A stretch of DNA of 64,000 bases. Origin: Actinomycetes bacterium (lineage in GTDB: Bacteria; Actinomycetota; Actinomycetes; Actinomycetales; Microbacteriaceae). Positions 17,824-26,369 of the stretch are shown here, in pieces; position 1 is the first letter of the stretch; every line of letters starts with the position of its first letter. The stretch is taken from contig JAKPAC010000041.1 in assembly GCA_029779645.1 (NCBI GenBank), positions 62,001 to 126,000 on the forward strand, read 5' to 3'. The translations under genes were made by a program, and so were the position numbers. The notes under the pieces were generated by a model, which ran no database searches, was not told the origin of the DNA, and worked only from the letters and a program-made list of their open reading frames with translations.

Positions 17824-18979
17824 GCTTGGCGTCCTGCTTCGGGATGAAGACCTGCTTCACGAGCAGCAGGATCGATGCGGTCACGGGGATCGCCACCAAC
17901 GCGCCGACCAGCCCGAGCAGCGTGCCACCGACGAGGGCGCCGATCACCACGAGCGAACCCGGAATCGAGATCGTCTTGTTCATCACCTTCGGCGTGAGGA
18001 AGTATGCCTCGAGCTGCATGTAGGCCAGGTACACCAGGGCGAAGATGAGCGCGAGCAGCGGGCTCGTGAACAGCGCGACGCTGCTCGCGAGCGCCCAGTA
18101 GAGCACCGAACCGATGAGCGGGATCAGGGTGATCAAGAACGCGAGCAGTGCCATCAGTGCGGGGAACGGCAGGCCGAGGAAGAAGTGCAGGAAGAAGGCG
18201 AGTACCGAGTTGCACGCGGCCAGGATGACCATGCCGATCAGGTAGCCGCCGACGGAGTCGGTGATCTGGTCGGTGAGCCCGGAGACCTGCGCGCGCGAGT
18301 GGGCGGGCACCAGGCGGTAGAAGGCCCGCTTCATCGTGCCGAGCGAGGCGAGGAAGTAGAGCGTGAGCACGACGACGATGAACGAGCCCGAGACTGCCCC
18401 GACGACGCCCGCACCGAACTGCAGCGCCCCGCCCCCGATCGCCAGCAGGTTCGAGGGGTTCGAGATGAACGACTTGGCCTGGTCGACGAGGTCGGCGAGA
18501 TTCGCACCGAAGGTCGCGGTGACGCTCTTGAAGAAGTCGGATTGTTGAAACTCGGTCAGCGCGGTTGGAATGGACGACGCGAATTGCACGACCTGTTGGA
18601 TCACCGGGGGCAGGATGATCAGCACCACGCCGGTCATCACCACCAAGAACCCGGTGAAGACGATGAGGATGCCCCAGCCGCGCGCGATGTTGTGGCGCTC
18701 AAGGCGGCGCACGATCGGGTCGAGCCCCAGCGCGACGAACAGCGCGAGGACGATGTAGATCAGCACCGTCGACAGCGAGCGCAGCGCGATGCCGAGCAGA
18801 ATGGCGGCGAGGACTCCCAGGGTCACGACGAATCCCGTGGCGAAGGGATGCGCGAACCGGGTTGCCACCTCGCGTCCCCCCGCGGGGTTCGCGCCGTGCA
18901 CGTGCGGCGTCGCGTCGCGGATCGGATCGGCGAGTGGGGATGCTGCACGCTGCTGCTTGCGGGATGCGCGGAGGCTCAT
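17810..18979 (-). CDS. AI-2E/PerM family membrane transporter
   Basis: The 389-residue protein has about eight membrane segments, starting with a pair at residues about 55-105, a central soluble region, then a cluster of hydrophobic segments with the family motif FHFFLGLPFPALMALLAFL and LIPLIGSVLYW. PerM/TqsA-family proteins export small molecules or act as Na+/H+ antiporters; the substrate here is unknown. The start at ATG 18979 (MSLRAS) is six bases after the -10 box TAGAGT (18986-18991); a GTG at 18985 would add two residues. It is divergent from the chorismate mutase gene and convergent with the lactonase-fold gene. Confidence 0.87.
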   Translation of the reverse strand: MSLRASRKQQRAASPLADPIRDATPHVHGANPAGGREVATRFAHPFATGFVVTLGVLAAILLGIALRSLSTVLIYIVLALFVALGLDPIVRRLERHNIARGWGILIVFTGFLVVMTGVVLIILPPVIQQVVQFASSIPTALTEFQQSDFFKSVTATFGANLADLVDQAKSFISNPSNLLAIGGGALQFGAGVVGAVSGSFIVVVLTLYFLASLGTMKRAFYRLVPAHSRAQVSGLTDQITDSVGGYLIGMVILAACNSVLAFFLHFFLGLPFPALMALLAFLITLIPLIGSVLYWALASSVALFTSPLLALIFALVYLAYMQLEAYFLTPKVMNKTISIPGSLVVIGALVGGTLLGLVGALVAIPVTASILLLVKQVFIPKQDAKLTPG

Positions 18980-18985
18980 GGTCAC

Positions 18986-18991
18986 ACTCTA
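18986..18991 (-). promoter_or_regulatory. -10 box of the PerM-family gene (leaderless)
   Basis: TAGAGT on the minus strand, six bases before the ATG at 18979. Confidence 0.55.
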
Positions 18992-19064
18992 TTGCCATCG
19001 CATCACGCCGCCATCGCGCGCGATAGTCTCGTGGTGATCTTGCGTGCGATGGAGGGACCCACAC

Positions 19065-19367
19065 ATGGCTGAAGCGAACGAGACGCCCCAGGAGCAGTTG
19101 CTGCGCCTGCGCGCGAGCATCGACAACATCGATGCCGCGCTTGTCTACATGCTCGCCGAACGTTTTCGCTGCACCAAGCAGGTCGGTCAGCTCAAAGCGG
19201 TCAACGACATGCCGCCCAGCGATCCCGCGCGCGAGGCTCGTCAGACGGAGCGGCTGCGGGCGCTCGCGATCGACGCCGACCTCGACCCGGACTTCGCGGA
19301 GAAGTGGTTGAACTTCGTCGTCGCCGAGGTCATCCACCACCACGTGCGCATCGCCAGCGAGCGCTGA
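19065..19367 (+). CDS. Chorismate mutase, AroQ type
   Basis: The 100-residue all-helical protein converts chorismate to prephenate in phenylalanine/tyrosine synthesis. The helix-1 signature LRLRASIDNIDAALVYMLAERFRCTKQVGQLK carries the conserved Arg, Asp and Lys residues of AroQ enzymes, and DPAREARQTERL matches the second active-site region. The start MAEANE at 19065 follows the ribosome site GGAGGG at 19051-19056; a possible -10 box TAGTCT is at 19025-19030. It is a stand-alone single-domain enzyme, followed by a small hairpin at 19376-19394. Confidence 0.88.
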   Translation: MAEANETPQEQLLRLRASIDNIDAALVYMLAERFRCTKQVGQLKAVNDMPPSDPAREARQTERLRALAIDADLDPDFAEKWLNFVVAEVIHHHVRIASER

Positions 19368-19375
19368 GTCGGTGC

Positions 19376-19394
19376 CGGCCCGGGATTCGGGCCG
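19376..19394 (+). terminator. Hairpin after chorismate mutase
   Basis: CGGCCCG (19376-19382) pairs with CGGGCCG (19388-19394) around GGATT, nine bases after the stop codon. No U-run follows, so termination strength is uncertain. Confidence 0.5.
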
Positions 19395-19624
19395 ATCCGG
19401 CATGCATGCTACCGTCGATGAAGGCCTTCCGGGGCCACACGACCAGTCCGCGCTCGATGTTCGCCGCCCCGCCGGGGCGAACACCGAACGTATGGTGCAT
19501 GGAATATCGCTGAAGACCCGATGTGTTCAGCTGGAGCACACGCCGCCAGTCGGCGAGTGCCGATAGCCATAACCCGGGCGTGACCGATGCAGCCAGATGC
19601 AACGGGCTGCCGAGGTATCCAGCA
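19395..19624. other. Non-coding leader region of proVWX
   Basis: The stretch contains a further imperfect hairpin (about 19457-19482, TGTTCG...CGAACA) and several possible -10 boxes (TACCGT near 19411, TATGGT near 19493) but no convincing gene. It presumably carries the osmoregulated promoter and leader of proV. I cannot choose one promoter. Confidence 0.4.
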
Positions 19625-20914
19625 GTGCCAACCGAACACGCACTCGAGGCCAGAAACCTGTTCAAGGTGTTCGGCCGCAACCCAAAACAGGCCATCGCGA
19701 GGCTGCGAGCCGGACAGTCACGGGCGGACGTTGCCGATGCCGGCACCGCGGCAGTGATCGACGCGAGCTTCACGGTCGAGCGTGGCGAGATCTTCGTGAT
19801 CATGGGGCTCTCCGGGTCGGGAAAATCCACCATCATCCGCATGCTCAACGGCCTGCTCGCGCCGAGTGCGGGCGAGGTCATCGTGGGGGGCCAGAACGTC
19901 ACGGCGGCCTCGGCGACCGAGCTGCGCGCGATTCGCCGGACCTCCATCTCCATGGTCTTCCAGCACTTCGCCCTGCTGCCCCACCGGACGGTCATCGACA
20001 ACGCGGCCTACGCCCTCGAGATTCAGGGGGTGGCCAAGGCGGAGCGCTTCGAGCGCGCACGAGCGGTCCTCGAGAAGGTCGGGCTCGGCGACCGGCCCGA
20101 TGCCTTCCCCGATGAGCTCTCCGGCGGTATGCGCCAGCGGGTCGGCCTTGCCCGCGCGCTGACCGCAGGCACCGATATCCTGCTCATGGACGAGGCCTTC
20201 TCGGCGCTCGATCCCTTGATTCGTCGCGAGATGCAGGAGCAGCTGGTCGAGCTGCAGCAGGAGCTCGGCCGGACGATCGTGTTCATCACCCACGACCTGA
20301 ACGAGGCGATGTTTCTCGGCGATCGCATCGCCGTGATGCGGGATGGCCGCATCGTGCAGCTGGGTACGCCGGAGGAGATCCTCACCGACCCGGCCAACGA
20401 CTACGTCGCCCAGTTCGTGCAGGACGTGGACCGGGCCCGCGTGCTCACCGCGAGCGCGGTGATGGAGCCGCCGGCGTTGACGACCCCGCTGAGTGCAGGT
20501 GTGCGCGGCGCGCTTCGTGCCCTGCGCGAAATGCAGGCCAGCAACGTGTTCGCCATCGAGAACCGCCGGCTTGTCGGGGTGGTCAGCGACCGCGCGGTGA
20601 TCCGCGCGGTGAAGGCGGGCCAGAGCGATCTTCGCAGCATCATCGACCCCGCAGTGCTGACCGTCGGTCCGGATGATCTGCTCACCGACATCGTGGAGCG
20701 GGCGGTGGAGACCCCCGTGCCGCTGGCGGTCGTCGACGCGCAGCGCCGCCTGATCGGCGTCATCCCGCGCGTCACACTGCTCGCTGCCCTCGGCAACGTG
20801 CCCGCGACGACGCGCGAGATCGCCGTCATCCAGAGCCCCCTCGAGATGGTGGCCGAGTTCACGTCGCTCGTGGATGCCCCGCCCGCGACGCCTGGCGGAG
20901 GTGCATCCGCATGA
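19625..20914 (+). CDS. proV: Glycine betaine/proline ABC transporter ATPase with CBS domains
   Basis: The 429-residue cytoplasmic ATPase powers compatible-solute uptake. Walker A GLSGSGKST is near residues 61-69, the Q-loop in SMVFQHFALLPH, the signature LSGGMRQRVGLARAL near 165-179 and Walker B DILLMDEAFSALDP just after. The N-terminal LFKVFGRNPKQAIARL extension is typical of ProV/OpuAA. Two CBS repeats fill about residues 285-410, the module that senses ionic strength in OpuA (established knowledge). The GTG start at 19625 (VPTEHALEARNL) is preceded by CGAGGT and fits the family N-terminus; upstream frame is not conserved-looking. The stop overlaps the proW ATG (ATGA). Confidence 0.92.
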   Translation: MPTEHALEARNLFKVFGRNPKQAIARLRAGQSRADVADAGTAAVIDASFTVERGEIFVIMGLSGSGKSTIIRMLNGLLAPSAGEVIVGGQNVTAASATELRAIRRTSISMVFQHFALLPHRTVIDNAAYALEIQGVAKAERFERARAVLEKVGLGDRPDAFPDELSGGMRQRVGLARALTAGTDILLMDEAFSALDPLIRREMQEQLVELQQELGRTIVFITHDLNEAMFLGDRIAVMRDGRIVQLGTPEEILTDPANDYVAQFVQDVDRARVLTASAVMEPPALTTPLSAGVRGALRALREMQASNVFAIENRRLVGVVSDRAVIRAVKAGQSDLRSIIDPAVLTVGPDDLLTDIVERAVETPVPLAVVDAQRRLIGVIPRVTLLAALGNVPATTREIAVIQSPLEMVAEFTSLVDAPPATPGGGASA

Positions 20915-21795
20915 ACGACTTCCGCATCCCGATCGGCTCGTGGGTCAACGACGCCATCGACTTCGTCATCGAGCACTTCGGCTGGCTGTTCGACTTCATC
21001 GCCGTGATCTTCGCCAGCCTGTACTCCGGCGCGGAATGGGTGTTCACGACACCGCCGTTCTGGGTGATCATCGCCGCCATCGCCGCGCTCGGCTGGCTCG
21101 CCAAGGGGTGGAAGCTCGCGATCGGCTCGGTCATCGGGCTGCTGCTGGTGGTCAGCGTCGGACAGTGGAACAACACGATGCAGACCCTCGCGCTGACCAC
21201 CGTTGCGGTGATCATCGCGATCCTCATCGCGGTGCCGCTCGGGATCTGGGCGGCCCGCTCGCAGCTGGTGTCGACCATCGTGCGTCCGGTGCTCGATTTT
21301 CTGCAGACGATGCCCGCCTTCGTCTACCTGATCCCCGCCATCTTCCTCTTCGGGGTCGGCGTGGTTCCCGGGATGGTCGCGACCGTGCTGTTCGCGATCG
21401 CGCCGGGCGTGCGACTGACCGAGCTCGGCATTCGTGGCGTTGACAACGAGGTCGTGGAGGCGGGCCACGCCTTCGGCGCGACCCCCGGACGCATTCTGCG
21501 CCAGATCCAGCTCCCGCTCGCGATGCCATCGATCATGGCGGGTGTGAACCAGGTCATCATGCTCTCGCTCTCGATGGCCGTGATCGCCAGCATGGTCGGC
21601 GCCCCCGGGCTCGGTAAAGACATCATCCAGGCGCTCAGCCGCACGGCGATCGCCCTCGGCTTCGAGGCGGGGCTCGCGGTCGTGATCATCGCGATGATCC
21701 TGGATCGCATCACCGGCGGATTCGGGTTGCGCGCCCGGCCGACCGGTTCGCGCCGGGTGCGGGCTGGCCGCGGTGCCGAGGCGGCTTCGGCCTGA
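20911..21795 (+). CDS. proW: Glycine betaine/proline ABC transporter permease
   Basis: The 294-residue inner-membrane protein has about seven hydrophobic segments and the binding-protein-dependent permease signature region EAGHAFGATPGRILRQIQLPLAMPSI (residues about 185-210), which docks with the ATPase. The N-terminal IPIGSWVNDAIDFVIEHFGW resembles the amphipathic start of ProW/OpuAB. The ATG lies in a four-base overlap with the proV stop. The C-terminal tail after the last segment is Arg-rich. It forms the channel of the ProVWX importer. Confidence 0.93.
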   Translation: MNDFRIPIGSWVNDAIDFVIEHFGWLFDFIAVIFASLYSGAEWVFTTPPFWVIIAAIAALGWLAKGWKLAIGSVIGLLLVVSVGQWNNTMQTLALTTVAVIIAILIAVPLGIWAARSQLVSTIVRPVLDFLQTMPAFVYLIPAIFLFGVGVVPGMVATVLFAIAPGVRLTELGIRGVDNEVVEAGHAFGATPGRILRQIQLPLAMPSIMAGVNQVIMLSLSMAVIASMVGAPGLGKDIIQALSRTAIALGFEAGLAVVIIAMILDRITGGFGLRARPTGSRRVRAGRGAEAASA

Positions 21796-21895
21796 GCCAC
21801 ACAGACCACGGCGCAATGATCGCGTCGTTTCCCGCGAGTTCGCTCGCGGGCATCCCAATCCCCGTGCCACAGCGCACGGGAAGAAAGGAACACCA

Positions 21896-22789
21896 ATGAA
21901 GAGGCGACACCTGCTGAGCGCGCTCGCGCTCGGCACAGCAGCAGCCCTCGCACTCACCGGATGCGCCAGCGCAGAAAACGGCGATGGCGACGCGGCACCT
22001 TCCAAGGACCTCACGATCGGCGTGTTCAACGGCTGGCCCGAAGGCGAGGCCGTCTCGTACATCTGGAAGCTCGCGCTCGAGGAGCAGGGGTACAACGTCA
22101 CCCTCGAATACGCCGATGCGGGCCCCGTCTTCGCGGGCGTGGCGCGCGGCGACTACGATTTCGCGCTGGATGGCTGGCTGCCGCTCACGCACGCGGACTA
22201 CTTCACGCAGTACGGCGACAAGATCGTCGATCTGGGCTCGTGGAACGACGATGCCAAGCTCACGATCGCGGTGAACGAGGACGCGCCGGTCGATTCCCTC
22301 GCGGACCTCGCGGCGAACGCCGACGCGTTCGGCGGTCGCCTCATCGGCATCGAGCCGGGCGCGGGCCTCACCGCTGCGACCGAGGACAACGTGATCCCCA
22401 CCTACGGTCTTGAGGGGATGGATTTCATCACCTCGTCGACGCCGGCGATGCTCGCGGAGCTGTCGAAGGCGCTCGGCAAGGGCGAGAACATCGCGGTGAC
22501 GCTGTGGCGTCCGCACTGGGCCTACAACGCCTATGACATCCGCGACCTGGCCGACCCCGAGGGCACCCTCGGCGACGCCGAGTCGATCCACACGTTCACC
22601 CGCACGGGCTTTGCCGAGGACTACCCGGAGGTCAACGCGTGGCTGGACGGCTTCACGATGGAGTCGGATCTGCTCTTCTCGCTCGAAGACGTGATGTACA
22701 ACCATGATGGTGAAGTCACCGACTACACCGAGATCGTCAAGACGTGGATGGCGGAGAACCAGAGCTGGGTCGAGGCACTGACCTCGTAA
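21896..22789 (+). CDS. proX: Glycine betaine-binding lipoprotein
   Basis: The 297-residue protein carries a lipoprotein signal peptide: basic start MKRRHLL, hydrophobic core and lipobox ALTGC with Cys23. It then shows the OpuAC/ProX features FNGWPEGEAVSYIWKLALEEQGY and GDYDFALDGWLP, with Trp residues of the kind that cage quaternary ammonium groups. It would sit on the outer face of the membrane and deliver betaine or proline betaine to ProVW. The ribosome site GAAAGGAA ends five bases before the ATG. The 100-base gap from proW has no terminator seen, so it is probably co-transcribed. Confidence 0.93.
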   Translation: MKRRHLLSALALGTAAALALTGCASAENGDGDAAPSKDLTIGVFNGWPEGEAVSYIWKLALEEQGYNVTLEYADAGPVFAGVARGDYDFALDGWLPLTHADYFTQYGDKIVDLGSWNDDAKLTIAVNEDAPVDSLADLAANADAFGGRLIGIEPGAGLTAATEDNVIPTYGLEGMDFITSSTPAMLAELSKALGKGENIAVTLWRPHWAYNAYDIRDLADPEGTLGDAESIHTFTRTGFAEDYPEVNAWLDGFTMESDLLFSLEDVMYNHDGEVTDYTEIVKTWMAENQSWVEALTS

Positions 22790-22800
22790 CGGCAATCACA

Positions 22801-22838
22801 CAACGGGGCGCCGCGGCATCTGCCGCGGCGCCCCGTTG
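22801..22838 (+). terminator. 18-bp perfect hairpin ending the proVWX operon
   Basis: CAACGGGGCGCCGCGGCA (22801-22818) pairs fully with 22821-22838 around a two-base loop, 11 bases after the proX stop. There is no U-run; strong GC stems of this kind are common terminators in actinobacteria. Confidence 0.8.
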
Positions 22839-22877
22839 CGTGCGCGCCCCGTTGCGGCGACGGACGATGCCACGAAG

Positions 22878-22957
22878 GGGTCAGGGTCTCAGGGAAGGGC
22901 CCAGTGGGCCCAGCGGGCTCAGCGAAGGGCTCAGCGAAGGGCTGCGGGAACGGCTCA
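22878..22957. repeat. Degenerate GGGCTCAGCGAAG repeat array
   Basis: Imperfect copies of (G)GGCTCAGCGAA and related GGGCCCAG units run up to the stop codon of the minus-strand gene at 22955. The unit core GCTCAGCG is shared with the array at 6503-6618. Confidence 0.6.
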
Positions 22958-23782
22958 GACGTCGCGCGGCGGGCCGCCCGGGCGCGGATCGCGTGCCGGG
23001 ATGGGCCAGACGGGCGACGGCTCCGCGTTCGAGACCGCACCGCCGGCGGGGGCATCCCCACGCGTGAGCTCCTGCGACACCTTCGACTCGAGCACCTCGA
23101 TCGCCTCGTCCGAGAGGGCGATGAGCCCGTCGAGCTCCTGCCGCACGCGGCGATACGCGAGCTGCCGTTCGGCCGGCGTGGCGGCCGAGTCCACGGCGAC
23201 GCTCAGCAGTTGCTGCGCGGTCTCGAGCCGCTTGCGCTCGGCGGGCTCGAAGCCCGTGTCGCGGCGTCGCCTGGCATCCTGCTCGGCGATCTCGAATGCC
23301 ACCTCGTAGTCGTGCACCGCGTCGCGGTATTCGTTCAGCGCCGCCGGATCCAGCCGAACGCGCGCCGATTCCGGCCGGAGGCCGTCGGCGACCTTCTTCG
23401 CGCGCAGGAACGCCGCCGTCAGCGGCTCGCGGCCGTCGCTCATCGTGGGGAACGCGATGATCCGGGCCACATCGAGCTCGTACTCGAGCCAGCGCCGGTT
23501 GATGTCATCGTGGGCGGCCAACAGGCGCACGAGGCGCCCGGGTTCGGTGCCGGCCTGCGCGGGCGGTGCCGTCGCGGCAGCCGGTGCGCTCCGCCGCGCC
23601 GCGCCCTGCTCCTTCGCGGCGAGCTGCGCCGCGCGCAACTCACCCTTGACGCGGAGCACTTCCAACCGTCGGGTGTGCCGCCGTTCCAAGCCCTTCTGCC
23701 ATGCGCGCCCGGTGCCCGCCAGCGCGCCAATCAGCGGGAAGGCCAGCCACCAGTATGCGGAGAGGAATTCGAACAGGTTCAC
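22955..23782 (-). CDS. Membrane-anchored helical protein of unknown function
   Basis: The 275-residue protein starts with one hydrophobic segment (about residues 7-25, LSAYWWLAFPLIGALAG) and continues as a charged, mostly helical cytoplasmic domain with coiled-coil character (RLEVLRVKGELRAAQLAAKEQ). A conserved-looking core runs over residues about 85-230 (HDDINRRWLEYELDVARIIAFP, then LNEYRDAVHDYEVAFEIAEQDARRR). I do not recognise a named family. It lies downstream of purL and the 44-residue miniprotein on the same strand, with 58 bases between, so co-transcription is possible. The 3' end abuts the repeat array. Confidence 0.7.
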   Translation of the reverse strand: MNLFEFLSAYWWLAFPLIGALAGTGRAWQKGLERRHTRRLEVLRVKGELRAAQLAAKEQGAARRSAPAAATAPPAQAGTEPGRLVRLLAAHDDINRRWLEYELDVARIIAFPTMSDGREPLTAAFLRAKKVADGLRPESARVRLDPAALNEYRDAVHDYEVAFEIAEQDARRRRDTGFEPAERKRLETAQQLLSVAVDSAATPAERQLAYRRVRQELDGLIALSDEAIEVLESKVSQELTRGDAPAGGAVSNAEPSPVWPIPARDPRPGGPPRDV

Positions 23783-23840
23783 GTGGCAATGCTAGTCCGG
23801 CGCGCAGGTGCCGTCAGCGCCGCGGCGGGGTGCGCGGGCG

Positions 23841-23975
23841 TCAGCCGAACAGCAGGGCGAACACCGTCGCGCCGCCGCCACCGAGGATCAGCGCGATGAT
23901 GACCACCCATGCGGTGATGCGCACGCGGCGCTGGCGCGCCTCGTTCATCGTGCTGAGATCGTCGTCGTGCGTCAT
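23841..23975 (-). CDS. 44-residue membrane miniprotein coupled to purL
   Basis: A short frame begins at ATG 23975, whose ATGA overlaps the purL stop by four bases, and ends at TGA 23841-23843. The product [20 protein letters not shown]... has an acidic then basic N-terminus and one hydrophobic segment (residues about 20-43, [20 protein letters not shown]...) ending in LLFG. The overlap implies translational coupling with the last step of purL translation. It is too short for standard gene calling, but the start, layout and charge pattern are those of a real single-pass (inside-basic) membrane protein. Function unknown. Confidence 0.65.
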   Translation of the reverse strand: MTHDDDLSTMNEARQRRVRITAWVVIIALILGGGGATVFALLFG

Positions 23976-26329
23976 GCGCTCGCTCCGTCTTCGCTGACGA
24001 CGGGGCCGAAGTTCGCCGGCAGTGTGCCGCGCGAGAGCTGCCGCAGCTCGTCGATCGGCAGCGAGAACAGGTCCTGGATGTCGAGGGCTGCACCCTCACC
24101 CGCCGCGGCGTCGGTCACCCCGATGCGCAGCACGGGGTAGCCGCGACCCTCGCACAGGCCCTGGAAGCGGACGTCGTCCTCGCGCGGCACCGACACCAGC
24201 ACACGGCCGGTCGACTCCGAGAACAGCGCGGTCGCGGCATCCACGCCGTCGCGCTCCATGATCTCGCGCAGCCAGACGCGGGCGCCGACGCCGAAGCGCA
24301 GCACGGCCTCGGCGAGGGCCTGCGCCAGGCCGCCGTCCGAGAGGTCGTGGGCGCTCGAGAGCAGCGACTGCTGCGCGCCGGCCTGGAGCAGCTCGGCGAG
24401 GCGCTTCTCCTGCTCGAGGTCGAGCTTCGGGGGCAGGCCGCCCAGGTGGTCGTGCACGGTGCCCGCCCACGCCGAGCCGCTGAGCTCGGTCGCGGTGGTG
24501 CCGAGCAGGTAGATGTTCTCACCCGCATCCTGCCAGCCGGACGGGATGCGCCGGGCGACGTCGTCGATGACGCCGAGCACGCCCACGACGGGGGTGGGGA
24601 AGATCGGGGTGTCGCCCGTCTGGTTGTAGAACGAGACGTTGCCGCCCGTGATCGGGATCTCGAGCCCGAGGCAGCCGTCCGAGAGGCCCTCGACGCTGCG
24701 CCCGAACTGCCACATCACCTCGGGGTTCTCGGGGCTGCCGAAGTTCAGGCAGTCGGTCACCGCGGCGGGCACGGCGCCGGTCACGGCGACGTTGCGGTAC
24801 GCCTCCGCGAGGGCGAGCTGCGCGCCGGCGTACGGGTCGAGCTCGCAGTAGCGAGCGTTGGCGTCGGTCGCGACGGCGAAGCCGAGGCCCGACTCCTCGT
24901 CCACGCGCACCATGCCGGCGTCATCGGGGAACGAGAGCGCGGTGTTGCCGCCGACGTAGTAGTCGTACTGGTTGGTCACCCACGACTTGTCGGCCTGGTT
25001 CGGGCTCGACACGAGCGCCGCAAACTGCTCGCGCAGCGCGGCCGGCTCGTTGGTGCGGGGGAGTGCCTCCGCGGTGTCGGCCTGCAGCGCGTCGATCCAG
25101 CTCGGGTACGCGACGGGGCGGTCGTAGACCGGGCCGTCGACCGCGACGGTCGAGGGGTCGACGTCGACGATGCGCTCGCCGTACCAGTCGATCGTGAGGC
25201 GGCCGTCGCCGGTCACCTCGCCGAGCACGCTGGTCTCGACCTCCCACTTCTGCGTGACCGCGAGGAACGCCTCGAGCTTCTCGGGCGCCACGATCGCCAT
25301 CATGCGCTCCTGCGATTCCGACATCAGGATCTCCTCGGGCGTGAGCGACGGGTCGCGCAGCAGCACGTTCTCGAGGTCGACCTTCATGCCGCTGCCGCCG
25401 TTGGCGGCCAGTTCGCTGGTCGCGCACGAGATGCCGGCGGCCCCCAGGTCTTGGATCGCCTCGACGAGGTCGTCGCGGTACAGCTCGAGGCAGCACTCGA
25501 TGAGCACCTTCTCGGCGAAGGGGTCACCCACCTGCACCGCGGGGCGCTTGGTGGGGCCCTCGGCGTCGAACGACGCGCTCGAGAGGATGGATGCGCCGCC
25601 GATGCCGTCGCCGCCGGTGCGAGCACCGAACAGCACGACCTTGTTGCCCGCGCCCGTGGCGTTGGCGAGCTTGATGTCTTCGTGGCGCAGCACGCCGACG
25701 GCGAGCACGTTCACGAGGGGGTTGCCCTGGTACACCGGGTCGAAGTACGTCTCGCCGCCGATGTTGGGCAGGCCGAGGCAGTTCGCATAGAACGAGATGC
25801 CGCTGACGGCGCCGTGCACGACGCGGGCCGTGTCGGGGTGCTCGATGGCGCCGAAGCGCAGCTGGTCCATGACCGCCACGGGGCGGGCGCCCATCGAGAT
25901 GATGTCGCGCACGATGCCGCCGACGCCCGTGGCCGCGCCCTGGAAGGGCTCGATGAAGCTCGGGCTGTTGTGGCTCTCCACCTTGAAGGTGACGGCCCAG
26001 CCCTCGCCCACGTCGACGACGCCGGCGTTCTGGCCGATGCCGACCATCATCTTCTCGCGCATCTTCTCGGTGACCTTGTCGCCGAACTGGCGGAGATACA
26101 CCTTCGACGACTTGTAGGAGCAGTGCTCCGACCACATCACGGAGTACATGGCCAGCTCGCCGCTGGTGGGGCGGCGGCCGAGGATCTCGCGGATGCGCTC
26201 GTACTCGCCGGCCGTCAGACCCAGCGCCTCGTAGGGCTGGTCGAGCTCGGGGGTCGCCTCGGCGTTGGCGACGGTATCGGCGATCTTGACGGATGCCGCG
26301 GAGGTGTGGGTTTCGTTCGATGCAGACAC
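23972..26329 (-). CDS. purL: Phosphoribosylformylglycinamidine synthase, large subunit PurL
   Basis: The 785-residue ATP-dependent synthetase converts FGAR to FGAM in purine synthesis, using ammonia supplied by PurQ with PurS as bridge. It is the short PurL type (no fused glutaminase). Features are [16 protein letters not shown] with the catalytic-region His, [27 protein letters not shown] and [15 protein letters not shown], followed by the second AIRS-like half. The start at 26329 gives a usual N-terminus, with GGAG about 14-18 bases upstream. A -10 box TAGGAT at 26372-26377 overlaps the stop codon of the upstream permease gene. It is separated from purSQ by the KimA-like permease gene. Confidence 0.96.
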   Translation of the reverse strand: MSASNETHTSAASVKIADTVANAEATPELDQPYEALGLTAGEYERIREILGRRPTSGELAMYSVMWSEHCSYKSSKVYLRQFGDKVTEKMREKMMVGIGQNAGVVDVGEGWAVTFKVESHNSPSFIEPFQGAATGVGGIVRDIISMGARPVAVMDQLRFGAIEHPDTARVVHGAVSGISFYANCLGLPNIGGETYFDPVYQGNPLVNVLAVGVLRHEDIKLANATGAGNKVVLFGARTGGDGIGGASILSSASFDAEGPTKRPAVQVGDPFAEKVLIECCLELYRDDLVEAIQDLGAAGISCATSELAANGGSGMKVDLENVLLRDPSLTPEEILMSESQERMMAIVAPEKLEAFLAVTQKWEVETSVLGEVTGDGRLTIDWYGERIVDVDPSTVAVDGPVYDRPVAYPSWIDALQADTAEALPRTNEPAALREQFAALVSSPNQADKSWVTNQYDYYVGGNTALSFPDDAGMVRVDEESGLGFAVATDANARYCELDPYAGAQLALAEAYRNVAVTGAVPAAVTDCLNFGSPENPEVMWQFGRSVEGLSDGCLGLEIPITGGNVSFYNQTGDTPIFPTPVVGVLGVIDDVARRIPSGWQDAGENIYLLGTTATELSGSAWAGTVHDHLGGLPPKLDLEQEKRLAELLQAGAQQSLLSSAHDLSDGGLAQALAEAVLRFGVGARVWLREIMERDGVDAATALFSESTGRVLVSVPREDDVRFQGLCEGRGYPVLRIGVTDAAAGEGAALDIQDLFSLPIDELRQLSRGTLPANFGPVVSEDGASA

Positions 26330-26369
26330 GCGGCTGAGCTCCAGAAATCGAGGGGGTGCCGGACGCGTC

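Noticed and set aside
19372..19566. 64-codon plus-strand frame before proV
   Set aside because: No ribosome site, no hydrophobic or conserved pattern, and it overlaps hairpins; treated as leader.
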